Source: CAIJNA01 sp964516815 (GTDB lineage Bacteria > Campylobacterota > Campylobacteria > Campylobacterales > Arcobacteraceae). Taken from it: DNA of 24,523 nt. Shown here one piece after another: positions 15,707 through 22,705 of the stretch. The position numbers and the translations under genes were made by a program. The stretch is taken from contig CAZEXK010000022.1 in assembly GCA_964516815.1 (NCBI GenBank), forward strand, positions 1 through 24,523. Direction: 5' to 3'. A model generated the notes under the pieces. It saw only the letters and a program-made list of their open reading frames with translations. It made no database searches and was not told where the DNA came from. Position 1 is the first letter of the stretch, and every line of letters starts with the position of its first letter.

Positions 15707-16261
15707 ATGTTTATAATATTGGATGAAGTATGTGAACCTAGTAAAGGTACAAAATATTCAGCTTGTGTTGATTTGAAAAGTAGAATTGATATAAAAATAA
15801 AACAAGGGGAAACTGTACTTATCCCTTTGGGAATAAAAATAGATATAGCTTCTATATTGGATAAAAACTTATTACTTATGCCATCTGGATGCTATAATGC
15901 AATATTAAATGATGACGAAAGTTTTTTTACAAAAAACAATATACCTTACATGTATAAAGATGAATTACAACAAGAAGCTGATAGTTTTTTACAAAGACAT
16001 TATTTTCAACTTATGATAAGAAGTAGTTTATCAAAAGATTTGATTATTGCTAATGGTGTTGGTATTATTGATATTGATTATAAAGATGAGGTCATGATAA
16101 GATTACACAATCCTGTTAAAAGCGATGTATCAAGTGACAATACTATTACTATAAAAAAATCTCAAAGAATAGCTCAAATATTGTTATTAGAACATAGATC
16201 TTCTTTTTTTAATATACAAAGCAATGAACAAAGAAATGGTGGCTTTGGTTCAACAAACTAA
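15707..16261 (+). CDS. dut: dUTP diphosphatase (trimeric type) with internal insertion
   Basis: The enzyme hydrolyses dUTP to dUMP and pyrophosphate, keeping uracil out of DNA and feeding dTMP synthesis. The five trimeric-dUTPase motifs occur in order: motif 1 KYSACVDLKS (16-25, Asp22), motif 2 IRSSLSK (104-110), motif 3 GVGIIDIDYKDE with catalytic Asp122, motif 4 KSQRIAQILL (151-160), and motif 5 QRNGGFGSTN (175-184). At 184 residues it is longer than the usual 145-150. The extra length sits between motifs 1 and 2 (about 55-100), and includes LNDDESFFTKNNIPYMYKDE. Many Campylobacterota use the unrelated dimeric dUTPase instead. AAGGAG precedes the ATG. Confidence 0.85.
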   Translation: MFIILDEVCEPSKGTKYSACVDLKSRIDIKIKQGETVLIPLGIKIDIASILDKNLLLMPSGCYNAILNDDESFFTKNNIPYMYKDELQQEADSFLQRHYFQLMIRSSLSKDLIIANGVGIIDIDYKDEVMIRLHNPVKSDVSSDNTITIKKSQRIAQILLLEHRSSFFNIQSNEQRNGGFGSTN

Positions 16262-16339
16262 GATAATGTATAAACCAATAATATAAATTTCTATAGATTC
16301 CTAAAATAAAATTCTAACTCATCTAAATAAGACAATTTT

Positions 16340-16359
16340 TATCTTAATTAAGATACAAT
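16340..16359 (+). promoter_or_regulatory. nifS promoter with overlapping perfect palindrome
   Basis: TATCTTAATTAAGATA at 16340-16355 is a perfect 16-base palindrome. Its last two bases are the first two of the -10 TACAAT (16354-16359). Transcription would start near 16366, leaving a short leader with AGGAGA before the nifS ATG. A dimeric repressor here would block polymerase. Fur or an Rrf2-type Fe-S regulator are candidates by function, not by a recognised consensus. Confidence 0.5.
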
Positions 16360-16386
16360 TCAGAAAATAAATAGGAGATAAAGAAT

Positions 16387-17595
16387 ATGGAAGTATATTT
16401 AGATAATAATTCAACTACACCAATTGATCCAAAAATACAAAAAATTTATACTGATACAACTAGTATATTTGGAAATGCGAATGTAATTTATAAACAAGGA
16501 ATAGATACAAGAAAAGCATTAAATGAAGCATATGACGTAATATATGATAGTTTAAATGCTAGTGATGAAGATGATATAGTTTTTACATCATCTACAACTG
16601 AAGGAAATAATGCAGTTATCAAAACATTTTTAGATATATATTTAAGAAGCGATGATAAGTCAAAAGCTAAAAATCATATAATTTCAACTGTGGCAGAGCA
16701 TGCAAGTATAAAAGCTCCATTAGCTTATTGCAAAACTTTTGGAATGGAAGTTACATATTTGGGAACTGATAAATTTGGTATGGTTAGTATTGATGAATTA
16801 AGAGCTGCAATTACTCCAAGAACGGCACTTGTAAGTGTACTTTTTGCAAGTAATGAGACAGGTGCTATTCAACCAATTCAAAAAATGGCAGAATTATGTA
16901 GAGCTGAAGAAATTCCTTTTCATACAGATGGAGCTCAAGCTATAGGTAAAGTTAAAGTAGATTTAACTGAACTTGGGATAGATTATTTTACTTGGTCGGC
17001 ACATAAATTTCATGGACCAAAAGGAATAGGGGGATTGTTTATTAAGCAAAATGCTCCTTATATAGCCTTGATACATGGAAGTAAAAATGTTATGGGTGGA
17101 AAAAGAGCAGGTAGTGTATATAACAATGGAGCATTTGCAATGGGCGCTGCTATTAAAATGGCAAATAGTGATGAACATTTAGGATTTATTAGTAAAGATA
17201 TTAAAAAACTAAGAGATAAATTAGAAGATGCAATTTTAGAACTGCTTGATACTAAAGTATATGTTCCAAGAACTACAAGATTAGACAATATTGTAGTAGC
17301 ATCTTTTAGAGGAATTGAAGGTGAATCAATGCTATGGGACATGAATGAAAATGGTATTTTTATTTCAACTGGAAGTAGTTGTAGTAGTGAAGACTTAGAA
17401 GCTAGTGCAGTTGTTGAAGCTTTAGGTGAAAAGGTTGAAATTGCAAATGCAACTGTTATGTTTGCATTAAACAAGTTTACAACAGAAGAACAAATAGATT
17501 ATGTGATTGAAAAGTTAAATGTAATAGTACCTAGAATTAGAGAAATCTCTATGACTTATGCTAAACAAAAAGCTTTTAGTGTACATATAGATTAA
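16387..17595 (+). CDS. nifS: Cysteine desulfurase NifS
   Basis: This PLP enzyme takes sulfur from cysteine and passes it to the NifU scaffold for Fe-S cluster assembly. It has 402 residues, normal for group-I desulfurases. Visible motifs are YLDNNSTTPID at the start, TEGNNAVIKT, the VAEHAS histidine, ASNETGAIQPI, and HTDGAQAIGK (PLP Asp and Gln). SAHKFHGPKGIGG carries the Schiff-base Lys207, and the mobile loop STGSSCSSED carries catalytic Cys332. The nifU gene starts 24 bases downstream. In Campylobacterota this pair is the general housekeeping Fe-S system, not a nitrogen-fixation one, and no nif structural genes are nearby. A palindrome overlaps its promoter. Confidence 0.95.
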   Translation: MEVYLDNNSTTPIDPKIQKIYTDTTSIFGNANVIYKQGIDTRKALNEAYDVIYDSLNASDEDDIVFTSSTTEGNNAVIKTFLDIYLRSDDKSKAKNHIISTVAEHASIKAPLAYCKTFGMEVTYLGTDKFGMVSIDELRAAITPRTALVSVLFASNETGAIQPIQKMAELCRAEEIPFHTDGAQAIGKVKVDLTELGIDYFTWSAHKFHGPKGIGGLFIKQNAPYIALIHGSKNVMGGKRAGSVYNNGAFAMGAAIKMANSDEHLGFISKDIKKLRDKLEDAILELLDTKVYVPRTTRLDNIVVASFRGIEGESMLWDMNENGIFISTGSSCSSEDLEASAVVEALGEKVEIANATVMFALNKFTTEEQIDYVIEKLNVIVPRIREISMTYAKQKAFSVHID

Positions 17596-17619
17596 AAAAA
17601 TAAATAAAAAGGATTTAAG

Positions 17620-18591
17620 ATGGCAAGAGATGATTTAGTTAGCGGAAACGTTTGGGAACAATATAGTAGAAAAGTTCAAGAAAGAATGAATAGTCCAAAA
17701 GCGATGGGTGAATTTTCACAAGAAGATGCAGATAAAGCAAAGGCAAGACTAGTTGTTGCTGATTTTGGTGCTGAAAGTTGTGGAGATGCAGTTAGACTTT
17801 TTTGGTTAGTAAATGAAGAAAATGATCAAATTTTAGATAGTAAATTTAAAAGTTTTGGCTGTGGTACGGCTATTGCATCAAGTGATGCTATGGCCGAATT
17901 ATGTATAGGTAAAAGTGTTGATGATGCTATTAAAATTACAAATACAGAAGTTGAAGCATTTTTAAGAGATGACGATGGTACTCCAGCAGTTCCACCACAA
18001 AAAATGCATTGTTCAGTTATGGCTTATGATGTTATACTTGAAGCTGCAGCACAATATAAAGGCGTTGAAAGAGAAACATTGCAAAATGCTGATATAGTTT
18101 GTGAGTGTGCTAGAGTAACTCATAAAGAACTTATAGATTCTATTAAAGTAAATAATATTACTGATGTTGCAGAAATAACAAAAATTACAAAAGCTGGTGC
18201 TTATTGTAAATCTTGTGTAAGACCTGGTGGACATGAAGAAATGGATATTTATTTAGTAGATGTTTTAGAAAATACTAGAAAAGATATGAATTCTAATGCT
18301 ATAAAAGAAGCAGCAGCTAATCCTACTAAATCATTTGATAAGATGACAGTTTTACAAAGATTAAAAGAAGTTGAAGCTGTAATAGATGAAAAAATTAGAC
18401 CTATGCTAGTTATGGATGGTGGAGATATGGAAATTATAGATATTCAAGAAAATGTACCATATTATGACATATATATTAGTTATTTAGGAAACTGTGGAAG
18501 TTGTGAAAGTAGTAGTACAGGAACACTTTATGCAATTGAAAATGTATTAAAACAAAAAGTAGATGAAAACATTAGAGTTTTACCAATATAA
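17620..18591 (+). CDS. nifU: NifU Fe-S cluster scaffold protein
   Basis: This 323-residue scaffold receives sulfur from NifS and delivers clusters to apoproteins. All three classical modules are present. An IscU-like N-terminal domain (1-145) has cluster ligands Cys54 (ESCGD), Cys81 (FGCGTA) and Cys131 (MHCSV). A central [2Fe-2S] BFD-like domain has CxC at Cys161/Cys163 and CxxC at Cys196/Cys199. A C-terminal NifU domain (about 245-323) has the MDGGDMEI strand and Cys292/Cys295 in GNCGSCESS. AAGGA precedes the start. It is co-transcribed with nifS, and a hairpin lies 20 bases after its stop. Length and modules match the full NifU of Helicobacter and Campylobacter relatives. Confidence 0.95.
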   Translation: MARDDLVSGNVWEQYSRKVQERMNSPKAMGEFSQEDADKAKARLVVADFGAESCGDAVRLFWLVNEENDQILDSKFKSFGCGTAIASSDAMAELCIGKSVDDAIKITNTEVEAFLRDDDGTPAVPPQKMHCSVMAYDVILEAAAQYKGVERETLQNADIVCECARVTHKELIDSIKVNNITDVAEITKITKAGAYCKSCVRPGGHEEMDIYLVDVLENTRKDMNSNAIKEAAANPTKSFDKMTVLQRLKEVEAVIDEKIRPMLVMDGGDMEIIDIQENVPYYDIYISYLGNCGSCESSSTGTLYAIENVLKQKVDENIRVLPI

Positions 18592-18610
18592 AAAGCATTA
18601 TAAAATAAAA

Positions 18611-18634
18611 GCATTAGAATAATTCATCTAATGC
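18611..18634. terminator. Hairpin between convergent nifU and rsmI
   Basis: GCATTAGA (18611-18618) pairs perfectly with TCTAATGC (18627-18634) across an 8-base loop. It sits in the 73-base convergent gap and could stop transcription from both sides. A clear U tract is lacking on the plus side. Confidence 0.5.
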
Positions 18635-18664
18635 GTATTATGAAAGTGTTCAAAGAATATGGAA

Positions 18665-19492
18665 TTAATATTCTTGATCATTAAAAGAATTATAAACTTC
18701 TTTAACATTTTTTCCTGTAAGTTTTGCAATTAATTTTGCTTTTTGTTTTGGCGGAATTTTTAAACTATTTATATCTTCTAAGGTTATTTGCTCACCTTGA
18801 GTACTTTGTTTTGCATTAATTATTACTACCCATTCGCCTCTTTGATCTATACTTTTAAATTCTTCTAGAACATTTGTAATTGTGCCTTTTAAATATTTTT
18901 GGTACATCTTACTTAGTTCTTTTACTATAAATATTTCTTTATAAGGATCTAGTTCATAAATCTCATTTAGAAGTTGCTGGATTCTGTGAGGAGATTCGTA
19001 AAGTATGGTTAAATAATCACTATTTAATATTTTGTGCAAAGGATTTTTTCTATTAATTGCTTTATGTGGTAAAAAACCGTAAAAAGTAAATTCTTTTTGA
19101 ACAAATCCACTCATTGCAAAAGCTGTTAAAAGTGCATTTGCACCTGGTAGTACATCATAAACAATGTTATGCTCTATACAACTTTTTACTAATATAGCTC
19201 CTGGATCACTAACACATGGCATGCCAGCATCACTAACATAAGCTACATTTTTTTCTTTGTACATAGACAAAAATTCATTTGTTGTATACTTCACTTCATT
19301 GTGCGAGTGTACTGAAAAATATTGTTTATTTAAATCTATTTGTATATCTAGTTTTTGATTGATTAGTTGTAAAAGTTTTTTTGTTACTCTTGTATCTTCA
19401 CATAAGATAATTTCACATGACTTTAGAGCTTCTAAAGCTCTAAATGAGATGTCTGCTAAATTTCCAATGGGAGTTGGAATAAAAGTTAGCAT
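18665..19492 (-). CDS. rsmI: 16S rRNA (cytidine-1402-2'-O)-methyltransferase RsmI
   Basis: RsmI methylates the ribose of C1402 in the decoding centre of 16S rRNA, using S-adenosylmethionine. It has 275 residues, the family norm. The start FIPTPIGNLADISFRALEAL is the family signature, followed by CEDTRVTKKLL, YFSVHSHNE, and AYVSDAGMPCVSDPG, the methyl-donor loop. Then come DVLPGANALLTAFAMSG and FTFYGFLPHK. The C-terminal part has YESPHRI and a basic tail. It lies 12 bases downstream of rpmE and is read from the same promoter; that pairing is common in Campylobacterota. The Shine-Dalgarno is weak, suggesting coupling to rpmE translation. Confidence 0.95.
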   Translation of the reverse strand: MLTFIPTPIGNLADISFRALEALKSCEIILCEDTRVTKKLLQLINQKLDIQIDLNKQYFSVHSHNEVKYTTNEFLSMYKEKNVAYVSDAGMPCVSDPGAILVKSCIEHNIVYDVLPGANALLTAFAMSGFVQKEFTFYGFLPHKAINRKNPLHKILNSDYLTILYESPHRIQQLLNEIYELDPYKEIFIVKELSKMYQKYLKGTITNVLEEFKSIDQRGEWVVIINAKQSTQGEQITLEDINSLKIPPKQKAKLIAKLTGKNVKEVYNSFNDQEY

Positions 19493-19504
19493 AAGTTAAT
19501 ACTA

Positions 19505-19705
19505 TTATTTTTTATCGTATTTTGCTTTAAATTTCTCTACTCTACCAGCAGCATCAACAATTTTTTGCTCACCTGTAAAGAAAGGGTGACAAGCATTACA
19601 AATATCTAATCTCATAGTTTCTACATTTGATTTAGTTACAAACGCATTACCACAAGCACAAGATACTGAACACTCTTTAAAGTCTGGGTGTATTTCTTTT
19701 TTCAT
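19505..19705 (-). CDS. rpmE: Ribosomal protein L31, zinc-binding type
   Basis: This 66-residue large-subunit protein bridges to the small subunit. It starts MKKEIHPDF and has the zinc-ribbon cysteines Cys12, Cys16, Cys18 (CSVSCACGNAF) and the CNAC pair before HPFFTGEQK, so it is the zinc-containing form rather than the Cys-free paralogue made under zinc limitation. AAGGA (19712-19716) and a TATAAT -10 (19768-19773) precede it on the minus strand. It heads a two-gene unit with rsmI. Confidence 0.96.
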   Translation of the reverse strand: MKKEIHPDFKECSVSCACGNAFVTKSNVETMRLDICNACHPFFTGEQKIVDAAGRVEKFKAKYDKK

Positions 19706-19944
19706 TTTATGTCCTTTATAATATGTTGAAAGGTCAAGCTTTATATTGCCCTTCTTTATTATTTGGGATTATATTTAAACATTGCTTAATTTTAGTTTAG
19801 CTTAATTTTAAAAACAATACTTATTTAAAGCTTAATTTAAGTTATATGTAAGAATATATGACTATAATTCGCCCACTAAATATTTGAGTGTTTGTATTAA
19901 TGCAAATATGATAGATATAAAAAATAAATAAGGGGAATTATCAC
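19706..19944. promoter_or_regulatory. Divergent promoters of rpmE and rplM
   Basis: On the minus strand TATAAT at 19768-19773 serves rpmE. On the plus strand TATAAT at 19863-19868, in GACTATAATTCG, serves rplM-rpsI and leaves a leader of about 70 bases. That leader can form two small stems, CACT/AGTG at 19874-19890 and TTTG/CAAA soon after, ahead of the AAGGGG ribosome site. Ribosomal leaders are often autoregulated, but these stems are too short to claim it. The rest of the gap is AT-rich and otherwise empty. Confidence 0.55.
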
Positions 19945-20367
19945 ATGAATTTTACAAAAATTATAAATGAAGTTGATGTTCAAAAAGATTGGATTGTACT
20001 TGATGCAAAAGATAGAACTTTTGGTAGATTAGTAACTGAAATAGCTACTATATTAAGAGGTAAAAACAAACCTACATTTTCACCTAGTGTTGATTGTGGA
20101 GATTATGTTGTTATCATAAATGCTAAAGATGCAAAATTTACAGGTAATAAACTAAATGTAAAAAATTATTATACTCACTCAGGATACTTTGGTTCAACAA
20201 AAACGCATAAGATGTCTGATATGTTAGAAAATAACCCTGAAAAGTTATTTAAATTAGCAACTAGAGGAATGTTACCTAAAACTAAATTAGGTGCTAAAAT
20301 GCTTAAAAACTTAAAAGTATATGCAGGTGCTGAACACCCTCACACTGCACAAGTAAAAGGATCTTAA
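19945..20367 (+). CDS. rplM: Ribosomal protein L13
   Basis: This early-assembling large-subunit protein has 140 residues, typical for bacteria. Diagnostic stretches are WIVLDAKDRTFGRLVTEIAT, then LRGKNKPTFSPSVDCGDYVV, KFTGNK, YYTHSGYFG, and the MLPKTKLGAKMLKNLKVYAG segment near the end. AAGGGG precedes the ATG. rpsI follows after 2 bases, the near-universal L13-S9 pair. Confidence 0.97.
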   Translation: MNFTKIINEVDVQKDWIVLDAKDRTFGRLVTEIATILRGKNKPTFSPSVDCGDYVVIINAKDAKFTGNKLNVKNYYTHSGYFGSTKTHKMSDMLENNPEKLFKLATRGMLPKTKLGAKMLKNLKVYAGAEHPHTAQVKGS

Positions 20368-20369
20368 GA

Positions 20370-20759
20370 ATGGCAAAAACTTACGCAACAGGAAGAAGAA
20401 AAACAGCAGTAGCAAAAGTATGGCTAGAAGTTGGTACTGGTGAAATGACTATAAATGGACAAACATTAAATAACTGGTTAGGTGGTCATGAAGCTATCAA
20501 AACTAGAGTTAGACAACCATTATTAGTTACTAAACAATTAGAATCAGTAAACATTATAGCATCAACATTAGGTGGTGGATACTCTGCACAAGCTGATGCT
20601 TTAAGACATGGTATTTCAAGAGCACTAGTTGCTTATGATGAACAATTCAGAGCAATCTTAAAACCATATGGTTTATTAACAAGAGATTCAAGAAAAGTGG
20701 AAAGAAAAAAGCCAGGAAGAAGAAAAGCCAGAAGAAGCAGACAGTTCTCAAAAAGATAA
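20370..20759 (+). CDS. rpsI: Ribosomal protein S9
   Basis: This small-subunit protein has 129 residues. It begins AKTYATGRRKTAVAKVWL, has the central GGGYSAQADALRHGISRAL block, and ends in the basic tail KARRSRQFSKR. In S9 the last residues reach the decoding site and contact P-site tRNA; the terminal Lys-Arg is intact. It is translated with rplM from one transcript that ends at the hairpin at 20789-20819. Confidence 0.97.
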   Translation: MAKTYATGRRKTAVAKVWLEVGTGEMTINGQTLNNWLGGHEAIKTRVRQPLLVTKQLESVNIIASTLGGGYSAQADALRHGISRALVAYDEQFRAILKPYGLLTRDSRKVERKKPGRRKARRSRQFSKR

Positions 20760-20788
20760 TCTATTATTTTTACGAATTATTATTCTTC

Positions 20789-20819
20789 AAAAGCCAAGAA
20801 GTTTTACTTCTTGGCTTTT
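20789..20819. terminator. Bidirectional terminator embedded in the 3' end of bioF
   Basis: AAAAGCCAAGAAG (20789-20801) pairs with CTTCTTGGCTTTT (20807-20819), a perfect 13-bp stem with a 5-base loop, followed by more T on the plus strand. It ends rplM-rpsI. The descending arm and loop also encode the last residues and stop of bioF on the other strand (stop at 20804-20806, in the loop). Confidence 0.85.
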
Positions 20820-21895
20820 TTTATGTCTTGACAAACAATATTTATATTTTCAATATTAACATCAAGTTTTAATATGACTCTTAAAATAGCTCTTTTAACT
20901 GTCGGTTGTCTTATAGCACCAATTAAAAAACCTTTTTTATTAAAATCTTTTTGTATATCAAGTACTTTTTTATTATCATTTATAATTATTGGTAAAATAA
21001 GTGAATGTAATTGTATATTTAAAACATCATTGACAATTTTTTTATAAGATATAATTTGATTTGTTATAGATATTTTATTTTGCATTATGTATTTGAAGTT
21101 AACATGAGCTAATGCGATATCAAACAAAGATGGTGCAGTAGTATATATGATAGATTTACCTTGATTTTGTAAATAAGATATAATATGATTTGATGCTAAG
21201 ATATATGCTCCATAAGAACCATATGCTTTTCCTAGTGTTCCCATTTTGATATGATTTTTTTGTATTTTTATATTGTGATAATCATACCATCCTAATAAAT
21301 TATCTCCAATTACTCCTGAACTATGAGCTTCATCTACTATTAATATAGCATCGTATTGTAAGGCTAAATCATTTATTTGTTTTGGTGCTATATCTCCATA
21401 CATAGAATATACACCTTCAATTGCTATTATAATTCTATTAGCTTGTGTACTTTTTAATATTTCTTCTAAATTTTTATAATCATTGTGCTTGAATACAATC
21501 ACATTAGAGATCAATTTAGATGCTAAAATACCACTAGCATGATAATCCTCATCTATAATCAAAACGTCCTTAGAACGTACAAGAGCTTGAATAAGTGAGA
21601 GATTTGCTAAAAAGCCACTTCCTATTACAATAGCATCTTCAAAATTATTGTACTGGCATAGTGTTTTTTCAAAATCTTTATGTATTTGACTATACCCATT
21701 TACTAACATAGAAGATTTTGAAGAGTTAAATTTATTATGCTCTACTAATTTTGATGCTTGTTTAAATAAATCTTTATTACAAGATAAACCCAAATAATCA
21801 TTAGAAGCTAAATCAAGTAAGTTTTCATCAAATATTTCTCTTTGTCTAAAACGATTTGATTTTTTAATAGCATCTAATTCTTTTTTATAATACAT
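20804..21895 (-). CDS. bioF: 8-amino-7-oxononanoate synthase (alpha-oxoamine synthase family)
   Basis: This PLP enzyme condenses pimeloyl thioester with alanine to form 8-amino-7-oxononanoate, the first ring-committed step of biotin synthesis. It has 363 residues, slightly short of the usual 380. Motifs are LLDLASNDYLGLS near 26-38, GYSQIHKDFE, DEDYHASG with His119 stacking on PLP, GVYSMYGDIAP, VDEAHSSGVIG (Asp188, His191), and GTLGKAYGSYGAY with the PLP Lys223. The C-terminal domain ends with PTVKRAILRV. Relatives in the family make aminolevulinate or 2-amino-3-ketobutyrate; the length and lone setting favour BioF, but no other bio gene is in view. The YraN-like gene stops 18 bases upstream. 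Confidence 0.85.
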   Translation of the reverse strand: MYYKKELDAIKKSNRFRQREIFDENLLDLASNDYLGLSCNKDLFKQASKLVEHNKFNSSKSSMLVNGYSQIHKDFEKTLCQYNNFEDAIVIGSGFLANLSLIQALVRSKDVLIIDEDYHASGILASKLISNVIVFKHNDYKNLEEILKSTQANRIIIAIEGVYSMYGDIAPKQINDLALQYDAILIVDEAHSSGVIGDNLLGWYDYHNIKIQKNHIKMGTLGKAYGSYGAYILASNHIISYLQNQGKSIIYTTAPSLFDIALAHVNFKYIMQNKISITNQIISYKKIVNDVLNIQLHSLILPIIINDNKKVLDIQKDFNKKGFLIGAIRQPTVKRAILRVILKLDVNIENINIVCQDIKKAKK

Positions 21896-21913
21896 TATTT
21901 ATAATCCTTATTT

Positions 21914-22243
21914 TTATAAAGTAATATTTTCTAAATATTGCAAGTCTTCATTTGCAAAGATAATTGCATCTATACAAAAAGCAACATTTAGCTTTTTTAA
22001 TTGTAAGTAGTATTGTATACTTCTTTTTAATTTAGATAACTTTGAGGGCGTTATGTTATAAATAGCTTCAAAGTTTAGTCCACTTTTTACTTCTACAAAA
22101 TGATAAACATCATTTTTTTTACAAATTATATCTATTTCCCCTAGTTTTTTTGCATAAAAGTTTTTCTCTATTATAATAAAACCAATATCTTCTAAGTAAG
22201 CACAAGCTTTATTTTCAAAATATATACCCTTACTTGTACTCAT
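21914..22243 (-). CDS. YraN/UPF0102 family endonuclease-fold protein
   Basis: This 109-residue protein has the restriction-endonuclease-like fold of UPF0102. After GIYFENKACAYLEDIGF comes the core GEIDIICKKNDVYHFVEVKS, giving the catalytic E-x-D ... E-x-K set. Some YraN-family members are proposed to act in DNA uptake or repair, and the fold resembles Holliday-junction resolvases; the role in this organism is unknown. The usual length is about 110-120, so it is complete. It is the first gene of a unit with bioF. Confidence 0.85.
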   Translation of the reverse strand: MSTSKGIYFENKACAYLEDIGFIIIEKNFYAKKLGEIDIICKKNDVYHFVEVKSGLNFEAIYNITPSKLSKLKRSIQYYLQLKKLNVAFCIDAIIFANEDLQYLENITL

Positions 22244-22277
22244 ACAGTTACCTTTTTATTTAAGTAAAAATATTATA

Positions 22278-22292
22278 TACTAATGTACTAAT
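22278..22292 (+). promoter_or_regulatory. Tandem TACTAAT repeat at the promoter of the HTH-like gene
   Basis: TACTAAT occurs at 22278-22284 and again at 22286-22292, in the 62-base divergent gap between the YraN-type gene and the small HTH-like gene. A candidate -10 TATACT (22276-22281) overlaps the first copy. This could be an operator for the protein it precedes, or chance in AT-rich DNA. Confidence 0.3.
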
Positions 22293-22305
22293 ATATAGGA
22301 TTAAA

Positions 22306-22587
22306 ATGACATTCATTGATTTCAAAAAGCTTCTTTTAGATGCTGATTTAACATTGCCAAAGTTTGCAAAATTGATTAAAGTTAGTGATAAAAATATACA
22401 ATCTTACAAGAAAAAAGAAAAAGTTCCAAATACCATTGCTGTAATTGCAAAATCATTTGTGCTAATGCATGAAAAAAACATACCATATAAAGAACATATT
22501 AAAGATTTACGACTAGAAAAAAAAGTCAAAGATGGATCTGGATTTTCTAAAAATAAAAACAATATCAAAAAAATTGAAAAAAAATAG
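22306..22587 (+). CDS. Small helix-turn-helix-like DNA-binding protein
   Basis: This protein has 93 residues, with no membrane segment or signal. The first 45 residues (FKKLLLDADLTLPKFAKLIK followed by VSDKNIQSYKKKEKVPNTIA) read like an XRE-type HTH: a helix, the FAKLIKVS turn, a recognition helix with NIQSYKK, then VPNTIAVIAKSF. The last 25 residues are a Lys-rich disordered tail (GFSKNKNNIKKIEKK). AGGA lies five bases before the ATG. It stands alone between a divergent gene and a hairpin that starts at its own stop codon. Targets are unknown; a role for the direct repeat upstream as its operator is a guess. Confidence 0.65.
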   Translation: MTFIDFKKLLLDADLTLPKFAKLIKVSDKNIQSYKKKEKVPNTIAVIAKSFVLMHEKNIPYKEHIKDLRLEKKVKDGSGFSKNKNNIKKIEKK

Positions 22588-22603
22588 TAATAACTTATTA
22601 CTA
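22585..22603 (+). terminator. AT-rich hairpin at the end of the HTH-like gene
   Basis: TAGTAATA (22585-22592) pairs with TATTACTA (22596-22603) around ACT. The stem contains the stop codon and is preceded by an A run. GC content is very low, so it would be a weak terminator. Confidence 0.4.
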
Positions 22604-22647
22604 TTTCATATAAAAACACTCCTTTCCCCATTTTCTAAGGCATATTT

Positions 22648-22653
22648 TATAAT
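22648..22653 (+). promoter_or_regulatory. Candidate -10 for the PiT gene
   Basis: TATAAT at 22648-22653, after a T-rich upstream stretch, would start a transcript near 22660 with a leader of about 46 bases. AAGGA precedes the GTG start. I see no PhoB-box-like direct repeat. Confidence 0.5.
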
Positions 22654-22705
22654 ATGTAATTAATATTAAAATAATATACTTTCATATAAAAAATAAGGAT
22701 AATCA

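Noticed and set aside
17058..17474. A 138-codon minus-strand open frame
   Set aside because: It is antisense to nifS, whose motifs are all intact; low-complexity Ser/Leu/Ala-rich reading is typical of an opposite-strand shadow.
16387..18591. nifS-nifU as a sign of nitrogen fixation
   Set aside because: No nif structural or regulatory genes are near; in this phylum the pair is the general Fe-S assembly system.
19869..19944. Autoregulatory leader RNA of rplM
   Set aside because: Only two 4-bp stems can be drawn, too weak to distinguish from chance in AT-rich DNA.
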